A stretch of DNA of 64,000 nucleotides from Carboxylicivirga sp. M1479 (lineage in GTDB: Bacteria > Bacteroidota > Bacteroidia > Bacteroidales > Marinilabiliaceae). Positions 9,811-18,714 of this stretch are shown one piece after another. Numbering within the stretch: the stretch's first letter is position 1; the number at the start of each line of letters is the position of its first letter. Where the stretch lies: assembly GCF_007097485.1 (NCBI RefSeq), contig NZ_VKDE01000003.1:124001-188000 (forward strand), in the 5' to 3' direction. The notes under the pieces are model-generated. The model made no database searches and was not told the DNA's origin. It saw only the letters and a list, made by a program, of their open reading frames with translations. The position numbers and the translations under genes are program-made.

Positions 9811-10463
9811 GATGCAAACTTTTAAGCTGTTATTACTTTTTAAATACACGGACTGTTGTAAGAGCACTGCCAGGCAGTGTGGAACTGTAATGTATAGTGT
9901 AAAAGTAGATGCATAGCTGTTTTTGTGCGAATGAAAAATCAGGTGCTGGTCGTGCCGTTGTTGGGATAATTGCAAATAACTTTGGAGTTATGTGTATGTG
10001 CTCTTTATTATCACTTAAAATGTTGGCAACAACTGTTTGATTTGCAAAAAATGCCAGATTTTATAATCTGCATTGGGCGTCTGTTGCATGCATTGCAATT
10101 GTTGTGTTACAAACCATGTGTATAGTCCAATTAGTCTCAACTCAGATAATCATTGCAAATATCATGGAGCTGCCCAAGCCCGGGTTCAGAGTAGCTTAAA
10201 GCTTATGTTCTGGTAGCTTATATACATATCATATATGTATCCTATTATAGTCTACTTACTATTGAATAGGAATAAACTACGTTTTAAATACATATCATCT
10301 TCGATAGAACTTTGATAAAAAACGAATATGAATTGACAATGGGACGAATAAACTATAAATTTAATTAGTTAATAATTGGTAGTATGCTCATTGTTGCTTC
10401 GGTTTACCCTAGTGCTTGCCTTAGTGATGACCATACCCTGACCAGCTAAATAATAGTATTGTT
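9811..10463. other. Intergenic region, 653 bp, divergent promoters presumed
   Basis: This separates the minus-strand START/SDR pair from the plus-strand DUF6266 gene. No gene was found. It holds the ATACATAT palindrome listed separately and two copies of GTAGCTTA about 23 bp apart near 10192-10220. Otherwise it is A/T-rich with nothing recognised. Confidence 0.5.
10222..10298. repeat. ATACATAT palindrome plus a second half-copy
   Basis: A perfect palindrome ATACATAT-cat-ATATGTAT lies at 10222-10240. The 11-mer ATACATATCAT recurs at 10288-10298 as a direct repeat. The spacing and position, 170-240 bp upstream of the DUF6266 gene, would suit a transcription-factor site, but nothing else supports this. 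Confidence 0.35.
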
Positions 10464-11090
10464 ATGGCACGTATCGATAATCCTTTATTTAAAGGACTAA
10501 AAGGTAAAATTGGTGGTTTAATCTTTTATGAAAGAGATGGCCAGACTTTTGTACGATCAAAGCCCGATGGTATCAAGGATGCCAAAACGCCTTTGCAATT
10601 AAATCAGCGTAAAAAGATGGAGTTAGTCAATGATTTTCTTCGCCCATTTAAACGCTTATTGAAAAGAACGTTTGTTGATCCACAATCAGAGAAGCGAGCG
10701 TATAACCTGGCAAAATCATATAATTTATTGAATGGAACCAGTGGCTTTGCCGATGAAATGGAAATTAATTATCAGACAGCGCTTTTGTGTAAAGGTCCTT
10801 TGGTGAAGCCGCAACAGGTAGGTGGTGAGAAGGGTGTGAATGGCATTGTAATAAAATGGAAGTATGTTAAGGGTGAGGGTTCACCGTATGATAATTTGTT
10901 GGTGATGATGCGTCATAAAACTTATTTGTCGTCCGATTTTTTATTCACTGGAGCAATGCGGAATGATGAAAAGTACTACTGGCAATTTGATGGTAATTAC
11001 AATGTTCAGGATTATCATTTCTGGCTTGCTTTTACCGATAGGATGGGGGAGGAAATGAGCAATAGTGTCTATGTAGAGTTGATTCAATAA
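10464..11090 (+). CDS. DUF6266 family protein
   Basis: A 208-residue protein without signal peptide. The start MARIDNPLFKGLKGKIGGLIFYERDG, the TPLQLNQRKKM segment near 50, SYNLLNGTSGF near 88 and the NYQTALLCKGPL segment near 102 match the pattern of DUF6266 proteins, small Bacteroidota proteins of unknown function that often occur in several copies per genome. The Gly-rich, Lys-rich N-terminus is conserved in the family. It is a single gene bounded by a hairpin terminator just after its stop. No functional inference can be made. Confidence 0.75.
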   Translation: MARIDNPLFKGLKGKIGGLIFYERDGQTFVRSKPDGIKDAKTPLQLNQRKKMELVNDFLRPFKRLLKRTFVDPQSEKRAYNLAKSYNLLNGTSGFADEMEINYQTALLCKGPLVKPQQVGGEKGVNGIVIKWKYVKGEGSPYDNLLVMMRHKTYLSSDFLFTGAMRNDEKYYWQFDGNYNVQDYHFWLAFTDRMGEEMSNSVYVELIQ

Positions 11091-11114
11091 AAAAGAGCCG
11101 GCATAACCGGCTCT
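11090..11114. terminator. Hairpin terminator, possibly bidirectional
   Basis: AGAGCCGG-cataa-CCGGCTCT (8-bp perfect stem) begins right after the DUF6266 stop. On the minus strand the stem is followed by T5, so it also fits a terminator for leftward transcription from the GH30 gene. On the plus strand only CCTGTTTG follows. Confidence 0.7.
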
Positions 11115-11475
11115 CCTGTTTGTATTGATAATTTCTTATCAATCGCGTCCTAAATGATTTTTTTGAAATGAATTGAATTGATTAAAATTAAGTTGTTTAT
11201 ATGTAGTTTTTCTAGGTTTGGGTGCTTTCGAGCCTTGCATTGTGGCCTCTCTTTTAAATAGCTTACGTTTAATCAAAAGCTTTAGAGAGACTGGGTAGCT
11301 GAGAACTTGTTCGAAGATCGCCCAGCCGCACTTAAGCTTGAGATAAATAAGAAAGTTATTTAAAAAGTAGCCTTGATCTTTTTTCCTTAGTTTTTGTGAT
11401 CAAGAACAAAAAGTAAGTCCGGTTTGGGCGGATAGCCCAATTGATAAAAATAATTAGGACAACATTAATTGCTGA
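11115..11475. other. Intergenic region, 361 bp
   Basis: No gene was found. It contains an inverted pair CTTGATC (11372-11378) / GATCAAG (11398-11404) separated by a T-rich 19-base loop, which could act as a weak terminator for leftward transcription of the GH30 gene. Confidence 0.45.
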
Positions 11476-12942
11476 TTAATAAACCAGTGATTGAATACTG
11501 TGAGCGGGGATATCGATTGTTGTCGATTGATCACCAACCATTAAGTGATAGGTGATGGCTTCTTCAGTATTATTCATCACAACCGTTATCATCGAACCAT
11601 CGGTATTAAGGAATGAAGTGCTGTTCATATGGCTACGGCTAGTTGTTGTACTCACTCGTTTGGCACCAGGTCGTATGAACTTTGAGAAGTGACCAATATA
11701 ATAGTACGACGGTGTTAATATGAGTTGATCCGTTCTTGTGTCTGCATGGATGGGCGCAAAGCAGAAGTTGCCCACATGGTTAGGTCCGCCGGTGTGATCT
11801 AATAAGATATTCCAGTCAGTCCAACCTGCTGTTCCGCAGTTGAAGTCGTTAATCATCGATGTGCCATAGCGTTCGGCATTGGACCATCGTTGGTATTGTG
11901 TTTCGTCAAAAGCTTCGATGCATCCTTCTGTAAAAAGTAATTGCTTATCTGGGTAGGACTCTTTGACATTGCGTAAATTGCGCCACATTGACTGACCGCC
12001 AGCCCAACGCTCATACCAGTGAAATCCTATTCCCCATGCATATTTTGCTGCCTCCGGGTCACCAAAGATGGTGTTGGCACGATGGGGAATCAGATCACGA
12101 TTATGATCCCACACCACAATGTTTTTGTCTCCTAAGCCTTCTTTTTCAAGAGTTGGCCCTAAGTAATTTTTCAGGAAATTACGCTCTTCCTCGGCCGTGT
12201 AAACGCACGATTCCCATGTTTGAACAGCCATTGGTTCATTCTGTATGGTTAAGCCCCAAACTGGCATGCCCTCTGCCTCATAAGCTTTTATGAATTTTGC
12301 ATAATAGCTGGCCCACGATTGATAATACTCAGGTAAAAGTTTTCCTCCTTGTAGCATGTGTTTCTTGCCTTTCATAAATGCAGGTGGACTCCATGGACTA
12401 ACATAAAATAGCAATGGATCGCTGGCTTGTGCCATCGCTTCTTTAATCATGGGAATACGTTCTTTTTTATCCCGCTCTATGGAGAAGGTATTCAGTGCTT
12501 TATCTCCCTCTTCAATGTAGGTGTAACTTTCGCTTGCAAAGTCGCAACTGTGAATGGTTGTTCGCAATAAGGTGTAATCAATTCCTCCTTTACCATAGTA
12601 GGCATTCATCAGTGCTTTTTGCTTATTGGCAGATAGCTTGTTGTATACTTCTGCTGAAGCATCGGTGATGGCACCTCCAATACCGATGAAGGACTGGAAC
12701 TGTTTATTTGGATTGACAAATATGGCTACTTCCGATTCCAAAGGTTGGCTTGCTTGGCTAAAACTAAGTTTGCTTTTAGGTGATAAGCGATCGTTGTTCG
12801 CTTGAGTTGTGACATAAACATTAACAACCTTTCCTTTTATTGAGTATGTTAATGTTTGAGGTGCTTCATTTTTATCTGCTTTCTGGTTAGGTGTGCAAGC
12901 CATTAGTAAATAGCTTAAGAGAATTGAAATACTTATTCGCAT
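11476..12942 (-). CDS. GH30 glycoside hydrolase lipoprotein (probable endo-beta-1,6-glucanase)
   Basis: A 488-residue lipoprotein with a signal peptide ending in LLMAC (C16). The GH30 TIM barrel shows GIGGAITDASAEVY near 88, YVSPWSPPAFMK near 180, the acid/base Glu in LTIQNEP (E236) and the nucleophile Glu in LLFTEGC (E339). A beta-sandwich tail ends the chain. Bacteroidota GH30 enzymes of this shape include beta-1,6-glucanases (GH30_3) and glucosylceramidase-like enzymes (GH30_1). The GH16/GH3/GH5 neighbours favour cleavage of beta-1,6 linkages or branches in laminarin-type glucan (inference). It is transcribed away from the rest of the locus; a TAGGTTTA -7-like box and a TGAG repeat array lie upstream. 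Confidence 0.9.
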   Translation of the reverse strand: MRISISILLSYLLMACTPNQKADKNEAPQTLTYSIKGKVVNVYVTTQANNDRLSPKSKLSFSQASQPLESEVAIFVNPNKQFQSFIGIGGAITDASAEVYNKLSANKQKALMNAYYGKGGIDYTLLRTTIHSCDFASESYTYIEEGDKALNTFSIERDKKERIPMIKEAMAQASDPLLFYVSPWSPPAFMKGKKHMLQGGKLLPEYYQSWASYYAKFIKAYEAEGMPVWGLTIQNEPMAVQTWESCVYTAEEERNFLKNYLGPTLEKEGLGDKNIVVWDHNRDLIPHRANTIFGDPEAAKYAWGIGFHWYERWAGGQSMWRNLRNVKESYPDKQLLFTEGCIEAFDETQYQRWSNAERYGTSMINDFNCGTAGWTDWNILLDHTGGPNHVGNFCFAPIHADTRTDQLILTPSYYYIGHFSKFIRPGAKRVSTTTSRSHMNSTSFLNTDGSMITVVMNNTEEAITYHLMVGDQSTTIDIPAHSIQSLVY

Positions 12943-12978
12943 ATTGTTGTATTTAAAGTTTGTTATTGCATCTAACGG

Positions 12979-12986
12979 TAAACCTA
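12979..12986 (-). promoter_or_regulatory. Candidate -7 box of the GH30 gene
   Basis: Read on the minus strand this is TAGGTTTA, one base off the Bacteroidota TAnnTTTG consensus and nearly the same as the susC box TAGGTTTG at 19169. It would place transcription start about 30 nt before the GH30 start codon. No clear -33 TTTG was identified. Confidence 0.45.
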
Positions 12987-13026
12987 CAATATCTCGGTCT
13001 CTCTTTAAGCCTACTACAAGGTGTGA

Positions 13027-13065
13027 TGAGGTAAGGATGAGTGAAAGTGAGGTAAATATGAGGTG
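13027..13065 (+). promoter_or_regulatory. Four TGAG direct repeats at 10-11 bp spacing (candidate operator)
   Basis: TGAG occurs at 13027, 13038, 13048 and 13059, within units TGAGGTAAGGA, TGAGTGAAAG, TGAGGTAAAT(A) and TGAGGTG. The spacing of about one helical turn places all copies on one DNA face. The same motif and spacing occur upstream of susC (19088). The array lies between the divergent GH30 and ARH-fold genes, about 40 bp upstream of the GH30 -7 box, so it may serve either or both. A LuxR-type activator encoded at 15463 is the obvious candidate ligand (inference). Confidence 0.6.
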
Positions 13066-13362
13066 TTTAAAACTACATATTAGTACTGTAAAAGTGATAA
13101 ATGTATTATCCTTGTGTGGGTACTATATTGGGTGTGTACTTCTGATATAAGCTATTTGAGTTCTTGTCTAATTGTTTATAGTATGATGAAGTGTGACTCA
13201 TAATTAGATTCACAAATGCTGATATAATATATAGCTATTAGTGAGTTTTGATAAGCAATTAAAGAAGGTTCAAGGAGTGAGCTTCATTTTTGTGTTGATC
13301 GATTTTAAATGCATAAAGATGTTCTAATAAAATATTTGTTAAACATTATTAAATTCAATACC

Positions 13363-15294
13363 ATGATGCGATTTTCTTCAATGCTGTTATTAGCATTAGT
13401 TTTTATTGCTTGTAAGCACGAAAAAAACGATAATGATGCACAATTAATTAAGGTCAAGGATTATGAGAATGCTGTGTATGCCTCCTGGATTGGACAAATC
13501 ATTGGCAATACCTATGGTTTAGGTTATGAGTTTACGTTTATTGATGAACCAGGTCCTGATGTATTTCCTTATGGTTATGGTTTTACATTGGCCGATTTAA
13601 GAGAGCATAATGGTGCTTATTCAGACGATGATACGGATATAGAATATATGTATTTGACTCAAATGGAAAAGAATGGAATAGAACCCATTTATTTTCATTT
13701 GGCAGAAGCATGGAAGGCGCATGTTAAGGAGCGCGTTTGGTTTGCGAACCGAATGGCTGTGACCTTGATGCATGCAGGGCATTATCCACCAATAACGGGG
13801 CATAAAGATTTTAATAGTGAATGGTTTCAGATTGATCCGCAACTGGTTAATGAAATATGGGCTGTTACAGCACCAGGTATGGTTGATTATGCTGTTGCCA
13901 AGTCAGAATTTGCTGCGCGTATTACAAGTAATGACTTTGGTCTGGAGCCCACGCTTCATTACGCTGCCATGTATAGTGCTGCATTCTTCGAAAAAGATAT
14001 AAATCGCTTGATTGAGATTGGTAATCAGGCGCTGTCGCCAAAGAGTCATTTTGTTAATGCGGTTGAATTTGTGAAAAATCAGTACGGTCAATACCCTAAC
14101 GATTGGCAGCAAGCACGAAAAAATGTATGTGCAAAGTATTATGTAGTTGAAGATTATAATCGGCATTCGTGGGCTGCTGTGGATGCAACCCTAAATGGTG
14201 CCCTTGGTATTATGGCTCTGCTTTATGGGCAAGGTGATTTTCAGAATACCTTGGATTATGCATGTGCTTTTGGTATGGATGCTGATAATCAGGCGGCAAC
14301 AATGTGTGGATTATTAGGTATTGTGAATGGGTTTGAGAGTATACCCAAAGAGCTAATGTTTCCATTGGATGATGTTGATTGGGATTTACCATTTAATGAT
14401 TCTTATAAAATGATTACCCGCGAAGGACTTTCAGATATTACGATTCGTGAGTTGTCGAAACGAACAGCCGTACAAGGAGAAAAGATTATTCTTGCGCATG
14501 GAGGTCAAAGGTTTGAAAAGGATGGTGAAGCTTTTTATTCAGTACCAACTAAGGCTGTTTTTTCAGCCCCATTTGAGTTAAATGCCATACCAAAAATGCC
14601 TTTAAAGAAATCAGAGTATTTTTATTATCCCATTCATACAGGTCGAAAGGATGCAGATATAGATATTACTATTGATGGACAATTACCAGATGGAATTCAA
14701 TTAACTGATAATGCATTGCTTGGTACACCAACTGAATCGGGGGTATACCGTTTTGCCATCATCGCGCGCGATAAGCTTCAGGAAAGACGCATTGATGTTG
14801 AATTACATGTCCTGGCTGAAAATATGGCTTATGGAGCAAATGGTATGGTGTTTAATCAAAATTCCATTGATGATCAAATTGCGGTAATACGCGATGGAGA
14901 TGTTGGCACAAGTTACATGAGTTTAAAGGGGAATCAAAGGCGTGAAATCGATTACTATGGCTACACATGGCAGGATGAGCAACTTATTTCAAGTTTGATT
15001 TATAATAACGGTAAGCCAAATGAGTTTTATGGCTGGTTTACAACCTTCGACGTGGAGTACCTTAAAAATGGCAAATGGGTGAAGTTAGAGAAATTTACCA
15101 TGTCTCCTGATTTGAATATTGATAATTCGCAATGGCTAAAACCTGCATATCAGGATTATTACATTGAATTTGAGTCGATAACTACTAAAGGAATCCGCAT
15201 TATAGGTTTGTCAGGGGGTATTGAGAAAGATGCCAATAATGCACATAGGGGAATTGAGTATGCAACAAGCATAGGGGAACTGGGTGTGTATTAA
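13363..15294 (+). CDS. Secreted ADP-ribosylglycohydrolase-fold lipoprotein with Ig-like and C-terminal beta domains
   Basis: The open frame begins at 13309, but the ATG at 13363 gives a clean lipoprotein signal (MMRFSSMLLLALVFIAC, C17) and is preferred; the product is 643 residues. An ADP-ribosylglycohydrolase (ARH) fold fills roughly residues 30-350. It shows the metal-binding SDDDTD (87-92) and a second motif GMDADNQAATMCGLLG (near 304) typical of the dinuclear-metal site. A short Ig/cadherin-like segment follows (LPDGIQLTDNALLGTPTESG). The last 180 residues are a beta-rich domain of the kind that binds carbohydrates. ARH-fold proteins with export signals recur in Bacteroidota polysaccharide loci, but their substrates are poorly known. 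It may cleave a glycosidic bond rather than ADP-ribose (inference). Confidence 0.8.
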   Translation: MMRFSSMLLLALVFIACKHEKNDNDAQLIKVKDYENAVYASWIGQIIGNTYGLGYEFTFIDEPGPDVFPYGYGFTLADLREHNGAYSDDDTDIEYMYLTQMEKNGIEPIYFHLAEAWKAHVKERVWFANRMAVTLMHAGHYPPITGHKDFNSEWFQIDPQLVNEIWAVTAPGMVDYAVAKSEFAARITSNDFGLEPTLHYAAMYSAAFFEKDINRLIEIGNQALSPKSHFVNAVEFVKNQYGQYPNDWQQARKNVCAKYYVVEDYNRHSWAAVDATLNGALGIMALLYGQGDFQNTLDYACAFGMDADNQAATMCGLLGIVNGFESIPKELMFPLDDVDWDLPFNDSYKMITREGLSDITIRELSKRTAVQGEKIILAHGGQRFEKDGEAFYSVPTKAVFSAPFELNAIPKMPLKKSEYFYYPIHTGRKDADIDITIDGQLPDGIQLTDNALLGTPTESGVYRFAIIARDKLQERRIDVELHVLAENMAYGANGMVFNQNSIDDQIAVIRDGDVGTSYMSLKGNQRREIDYYGYTWQDEQLISSLIYNNGKPNEFYGWFTTFDVEYLKNGKWVKLEKFTMSPDLNIDNSQWLKPAYQDYYIEFESITTKGIRIIGLSGGIEKDANNAHRGIEYATSIGELGVY

Positions 15295-15328
15295 TACATA
15301 TTAAATTCAAATTCGCCAGTATTGGGTC

Positions 15329-15380
15329 TGCTTACGGATTTCATAGCTCTAAGCGATGACATCCGTATTCGTGCTAAGCA
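15329..15380. repeat. Nested inverted repeat before the sensor-regulator gene
   Basis: TGCTTACGGAT at 15329-15339 pairs with ATCCGTA at 15361-15367, and its TGCTTA with TAAGCA at 15375-15380, leaving an 8-base bulge. It lies in the 168-bp gap between the ARH-fold gene and the sensor-regulator gene and may be a terminator or a regulatory site. There is no T run. Confidence 0.35.
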
Positions 15381-15462
15381 AGACTATCTTCCGATACAGA
15401 GTCGCTTTTTGTTTACGAGGCTATTTTTCCTATTTTAGAATTGTCATTACCATTATTGCACT

Positions 15463-18363
15463 ATGAGGAATTATCTATTATTCTGGTTCGTACTAATTTG
15501 CCTGTCAAGTATTTCTATTGTAGATGTCTACGCTCAAAAGCTCGGTATTCCCGAAATTGAATATTTTAACCGCCGTCAGTATGGTGCGGCCACTCAAAAT
15601 TGGAAAATATCTCAAAGCGAAAGCGATTTGATGTATTTTGCTAATAATGATGGATTGGTGGAGTATGATGGTTCGCAGTGGCTAAGCCACCGTGAAATGG
15701 GAACTGGGGTTGTTCGTAGTGTAAAATGCATTGGGGAACGAATTTACATAGGTACCCATAACGATTTTGGGTATTTTGAATATGATTCCCTGCATCAATT
15801 TTCCTATAGTTCCTTAGTTAGTACTGATGAGGTTAAAGATTTGGGTGACGTTTGGACCGTTCATGAATGGGGCGATTTGGTTGTTATTCATACCGAAGCG
15901 GCATTGGTGCTTTTGAAGGACGATAAGGTGATTAAAACTATTCCTAGTATTTCCCGGTTTACGACTTGTTTTTTGGTGAACGAAATGCTTTTGGTGGATG
16001 ATGAGCAAGAGGGACTGATGGAGGTGCGTGGGAAGGATGTTTATCCTATTTCAGGAGGTGATTTTTTTGCCGAGAAGAATGTGACTTCAATTATATCTCT
16101 TTCAAATAGGGAGTTGTTAATAAGTACAATGAATGATGGGTGTTTTGTTTGGGATTTGAACCAGGTAAAGCCTTGGCGCGAAGATGTTAATCAATTGCTT
16201 AAAAAAGCCAATGTGTTTTGTGGTGCCCGATATAATGATGACTTATTGTTGTTTGGAACCATTCAGAATGGCTTAATTGTGGTGGATAATAATGGTCATT
16301 TAGTTATGGCAATTGATAAGGACAAAGGCTTAGTGAATAATACCGTACTAAGTGTATTTGTGGATAAAGAAGGTGGAGTTTGGTGTGGCTTAGATAACGG
16401 TATTGCTCGTGTTAGTTTGAATAGCAACGTTTCATTTCTTACAGGCTATTATAATTTAGGCACAGGCTATGTACAAGAACGTTATAGGAACGATTGGTAT
16501 TTTGGTACCAACCAGGCTTTATTTAAAATTGATGATGAGGGTTTTAATAATCCGCTAAAAGATAGGGATGACTTTACTCGTGTTAAAGGAACCGATGGGC
16601 AGGTTTGGAGCTTATTTCAAGCGGGAGGTCAATTGTTATGTGGTCATAACAATGGTGTTTATGCTGTCGATGGCGACGAAGGGAAGCTAATAACTCCATC
16701 GTCTGTCAATGGAGTTTGGAATTTCTTACCCGTGGTGGGAGAAGAGAATTTTTTAATTTCAGGCACTTATAATGGCTTAATTCTTTTCGAAAACATTAAT
16801 GGAAAATGGGTGTTTAAGCAGCATATAGATGGGTTTAATGAATCCTCTCGGTTTATGCAATGGGATGAGCAGGGGCGCTTATGGGTGTCGCATGGTTATA
16901 AGGGGATTTTTTGTTTGGATTTCTCTCAGGATTACAGCCGTGTTGACCAAGTGCATACCTATGCCATGAGTGATTTTTCGGGTAGCAGTTCTCTTACGGT
17001 TAGTAAATTTCACAAGCGCATGGTGATAGTGGGTAGTGCTGGTTTGTTTACCGTTGGAGCTGATGGTGATATAGAGCCCTATGAAGCATTGGATCATTTT
17101 TTTTCAACAAGAGTTTTTCCGTCTACTATCCAGGAAGATCAATATAAAAACTTATGGTTGCTTTATACCGATTTTGTTGAGGTGTTAAGGTATTTGGAAG
17201 ATGGTACCTACAAAAAAATAACCCTTCCCTTTATTCCCCTGGAAAGAAAACTGGTAACCAGTTTTGAATCGGTTTTTGTTTATGATCGGGAGAATGTGTT
17301 TTTTGGAATAGAGGATGGCTTTGCACATTATGTGATGAAAGACTATTATAATTTTCGAATCCCATTTAAGGTCCACCTAAGATCTTTTACAGGGCGAAGT
17401 GATAGTGTTCCATATGTTTTTCATCAAACAAGCAATGATGATAATCCTCAATTAGAAGTGCCGAGTTATACATTCCGAAACAACTTATTTGAGTTTGAAT
17501 ATGCCGCCGCATTCTATGGAGATAAAGAGATGGAGTATTCGACACACATGTCTTCTGTTGATGAAAAGTATAGTGAGTGGAGTAGAGCCGCAAGTAGGCA
17601 GTTTACTAAATTAAGGGAAGGGACTTATGACTTTACAGTTAAAGCCCGGAATCGCTACGGGGTGCAATCAAAGCCACTCGTTTTCTCCTTTGAAGTGCTG
17701 CCCCCATGGCATCGTCATATGTATGCCAAAATAGCCTACTTGGTTCTTATTCTATTAATTGCAGGAGTTGTTTCTTATACCTTTAACAGGCGGATAGAAG
17801 TTAGTAAGCAAAAGGAAAAACTCAAGGCTCGTAAGCATTTTCAAGAAAAAGAAGAGCAATTGACCAATGATGCTTTAAGGGCAGAGAAAGAGGTGATTAA
17901 AATGCGTAATGATAAATTGCGTAGTGAGATGAAGTTTAAAGAGCAGGAGTTAGCCGGCTTAACAGTACACATCATTCAAAAAAACGACCTTCTAAGCGAA
18001 CTGCAAAGCCAGCTTAAGCGTATTAAACGCATTAAATCTCCTGATGAGTCAGATCGCAAGATTGATAATCTGGTGCGAAAAATTGGAAAGGATATTGACA
18101 ATGAAAGCAATTGGCAGATGTTTGAATCTCAGTTTGAGAAAGTGCATTTAACTTTCTTAAATCGATTGGTAGAAGAGCATAACGATTTAAATGATAGAGA
18201 TAAAAAGTTATGCGCCTATATAAGAATGGGCATGGCTTCAAAAGAAATTGCTTCATTGATGAATATTAGCACTCGCTCCGTTGAGAATAATCGCTATAAG
18301 CTTAGGCAAAAACTGGGTTTACTTCAGGGAGATGACCTGTCAAAGTATATTGGAGAAATTTAG
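15463..18363 (+). CDS. Membrane-spanning sensor-regulator: beta-propeller, Y_Y_Y, TM, coiled coil, LuxR-type HTH
   Basis: A 966-residue single-chain sensor and transcription factor. A signal peptide (cleavage near VYA-Q) is followed by a large periplasmic Reg_prop-type propeller (about 45-640; repeated blades such as GGVWCGLDNGIARV and GRLWVSHGYKGIF) and a Y_Y_Y domain (about 680-750). A membrane helix is near 758-776 (IAYLVLILLIAGVVSYTF), then a Lys/Glu coiled coil. A C-terminal LuxR/GerE-like HTH (about 905-960: DRDKKLCAYIRMGMASKEIASL, SVENNRYKLRQKLG) ends the chain. Unlike hybrid two-component systems it has no kinase or receiver. By analogy it senses a glucan fragment in the periplasm and activates the adjoining SusCD locus from the membrane. 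The TGAG arrays at 13027 and 19088 are its likely targets. Confidence 0.9.
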   Translation: MRNYLLFWFVLICLSSISIVDVYAQKLGIPEIEYFNRRQYGAATQNWKISQSESDLMYFANNDGLVEYDGSQWLSHREMGTGVVRSVKCIGERIYIGTHNDFGYFEYDSLHQFSYSSLVSTDEVKDLGDVWTVHEWGDLVVIHTEAALVLLKDDKVIKTIPSISRFTTCFLVNEMLLVDDEQEGLMEVRGKDVYPISGGDFFAEKNVTSIISLSNRELLISTMNDGCFVWDLNQVKPWREDVNQLLKKANVFCGARYNDDLLLFGTIQNGLIVVDNNGHLVMAIDKDKGLVNNTVLSVFVDKEGGVWCGLDNGIARVSLNSNVSFLTGYYNLGTGYVQERYRNDWYFGTNQALFKIDDEGFNNPLKDRDDFTRVKGTDGQVWSLFQAGGQLLCGHNNGVYAVDGDEGKLITPSSVNGVWNFLPVVGEENFLISGTYNGLILFENINGKWVFKQHIDGFNESSRFMQWDEQGRLWVSHGYKGIFCLDFSQDYSRVDQVHTYAMSDFSGSSSLTVSKFHKRMVIVGSAGLFTVGADGDIEPYEALDHFFSTRVFPSTIQEDQYKNLWLLYTDFVEVLRYLEDGTYKKITLPFIPLERKLVTSFESVFVYDRENVFFGIEDGFAHYVMKDYYNFRIPFKVHLRSFTGRSDSVPYVFHQTSNDDNPQLEVPSYTFRNNLFEFEYAAAFYGDKEMEYSTHMSSVDEKYSEWSRAASRQFTKLREGTYDFTVKARNRYGVQSKPLVFSFEVLPPWHRHMYAKIAYLVLILLIAGVVSYTFNRRIEVSKQKEKLKARKHFQEKEEQLTNDALRAEKEVIKMRNDKLRSEMKFKEQELAGLTVHIIQKNDLLSELQSQLKRIKRIKSPDESDRKIDNLVRKIGKDIDNESNWQMFESQFEKVHLTFLNRLVEEHNDLNDRDKKLCAYIRMGMASKEIASLMNISTRSVENNRYKLRQKLGLLQGDDLSKYIGEI

Positions 18364-18452
18364 TGTTGTTCTATGAATGGATTAATGGTCGTCACCTCCC
18401 TTTCAAGTTCCTATAATTTTATTTGTATACACAGTTGATTGTGTTAGCTGCT

Positions 18453-18683
18453 TGTTGAGGGTACTACGGCAATCCCTTTAGGATTCTATAATTGAGAATT
18501 TTAATTTGCCCCAGATTTTATCTGGGGTTATTCTTATTCAACCACGCTGTGGTTGTTGGTGATAAATCCTGAAAAGGATCTAATATTAATAAACCTGCAA
18601 GGGATGCAGGGGGTATGATATATATCTTTTTAATAACAACCACAAAGTGGTAGAATCTTAAGTACGAATTGCCGTGTTGAGGG
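18453..18683. repeat. Cluster of seven hairpins bounded by inverted and direct repeats
   Basis: Hairpins: AATCC/GGATT (18471), ATTCT/AGAAT (18483), CCCCAGA/TCTGGGG (18509-18527), CAACCAC/GTGGTTG (18539-18555), ATCCT-GAAA-AGGAT (18566), CCTGCA/TGCAGG (18594-18610) and ACCAC/GTGGT (18639). The set is enclosed by the inverted repeat ACGGCAAT (18466) / ATTGCCGT (18668) and flanked by the 9-bp direct repeat TGTTGAGGG (18453 and 18675). No protein is encoded. The design resembles REP-type palindromic elements mobilised by Y1 (RAYT) transposases, with the direct repeat looking like a target duplication. Both readings are inference. Confidence 0.6.
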
Positions 18684-18714
18684 GGCGTATTAAAAGGCAC
18701 AATTACTATTAACT

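Noticed and set aside
9811-9975. N-terminal extension of the START-domain protein frame
   Set aside because: The extension lacks protein-like character, and the ATG at 9810 gives a proper signal peptide.
10165-10185. GGGTTCAGAG resembling a tRNA T-arm
   Set aside because: No acceptor, D or anticodon stems can be formed around it.
12944-13150. 68-codon plus-strand frame upstream of the ARH-fold gene
   Set aside because: It covers the GH30 promoter and the TGAG array; composition is not protein-like and there is no start signal.
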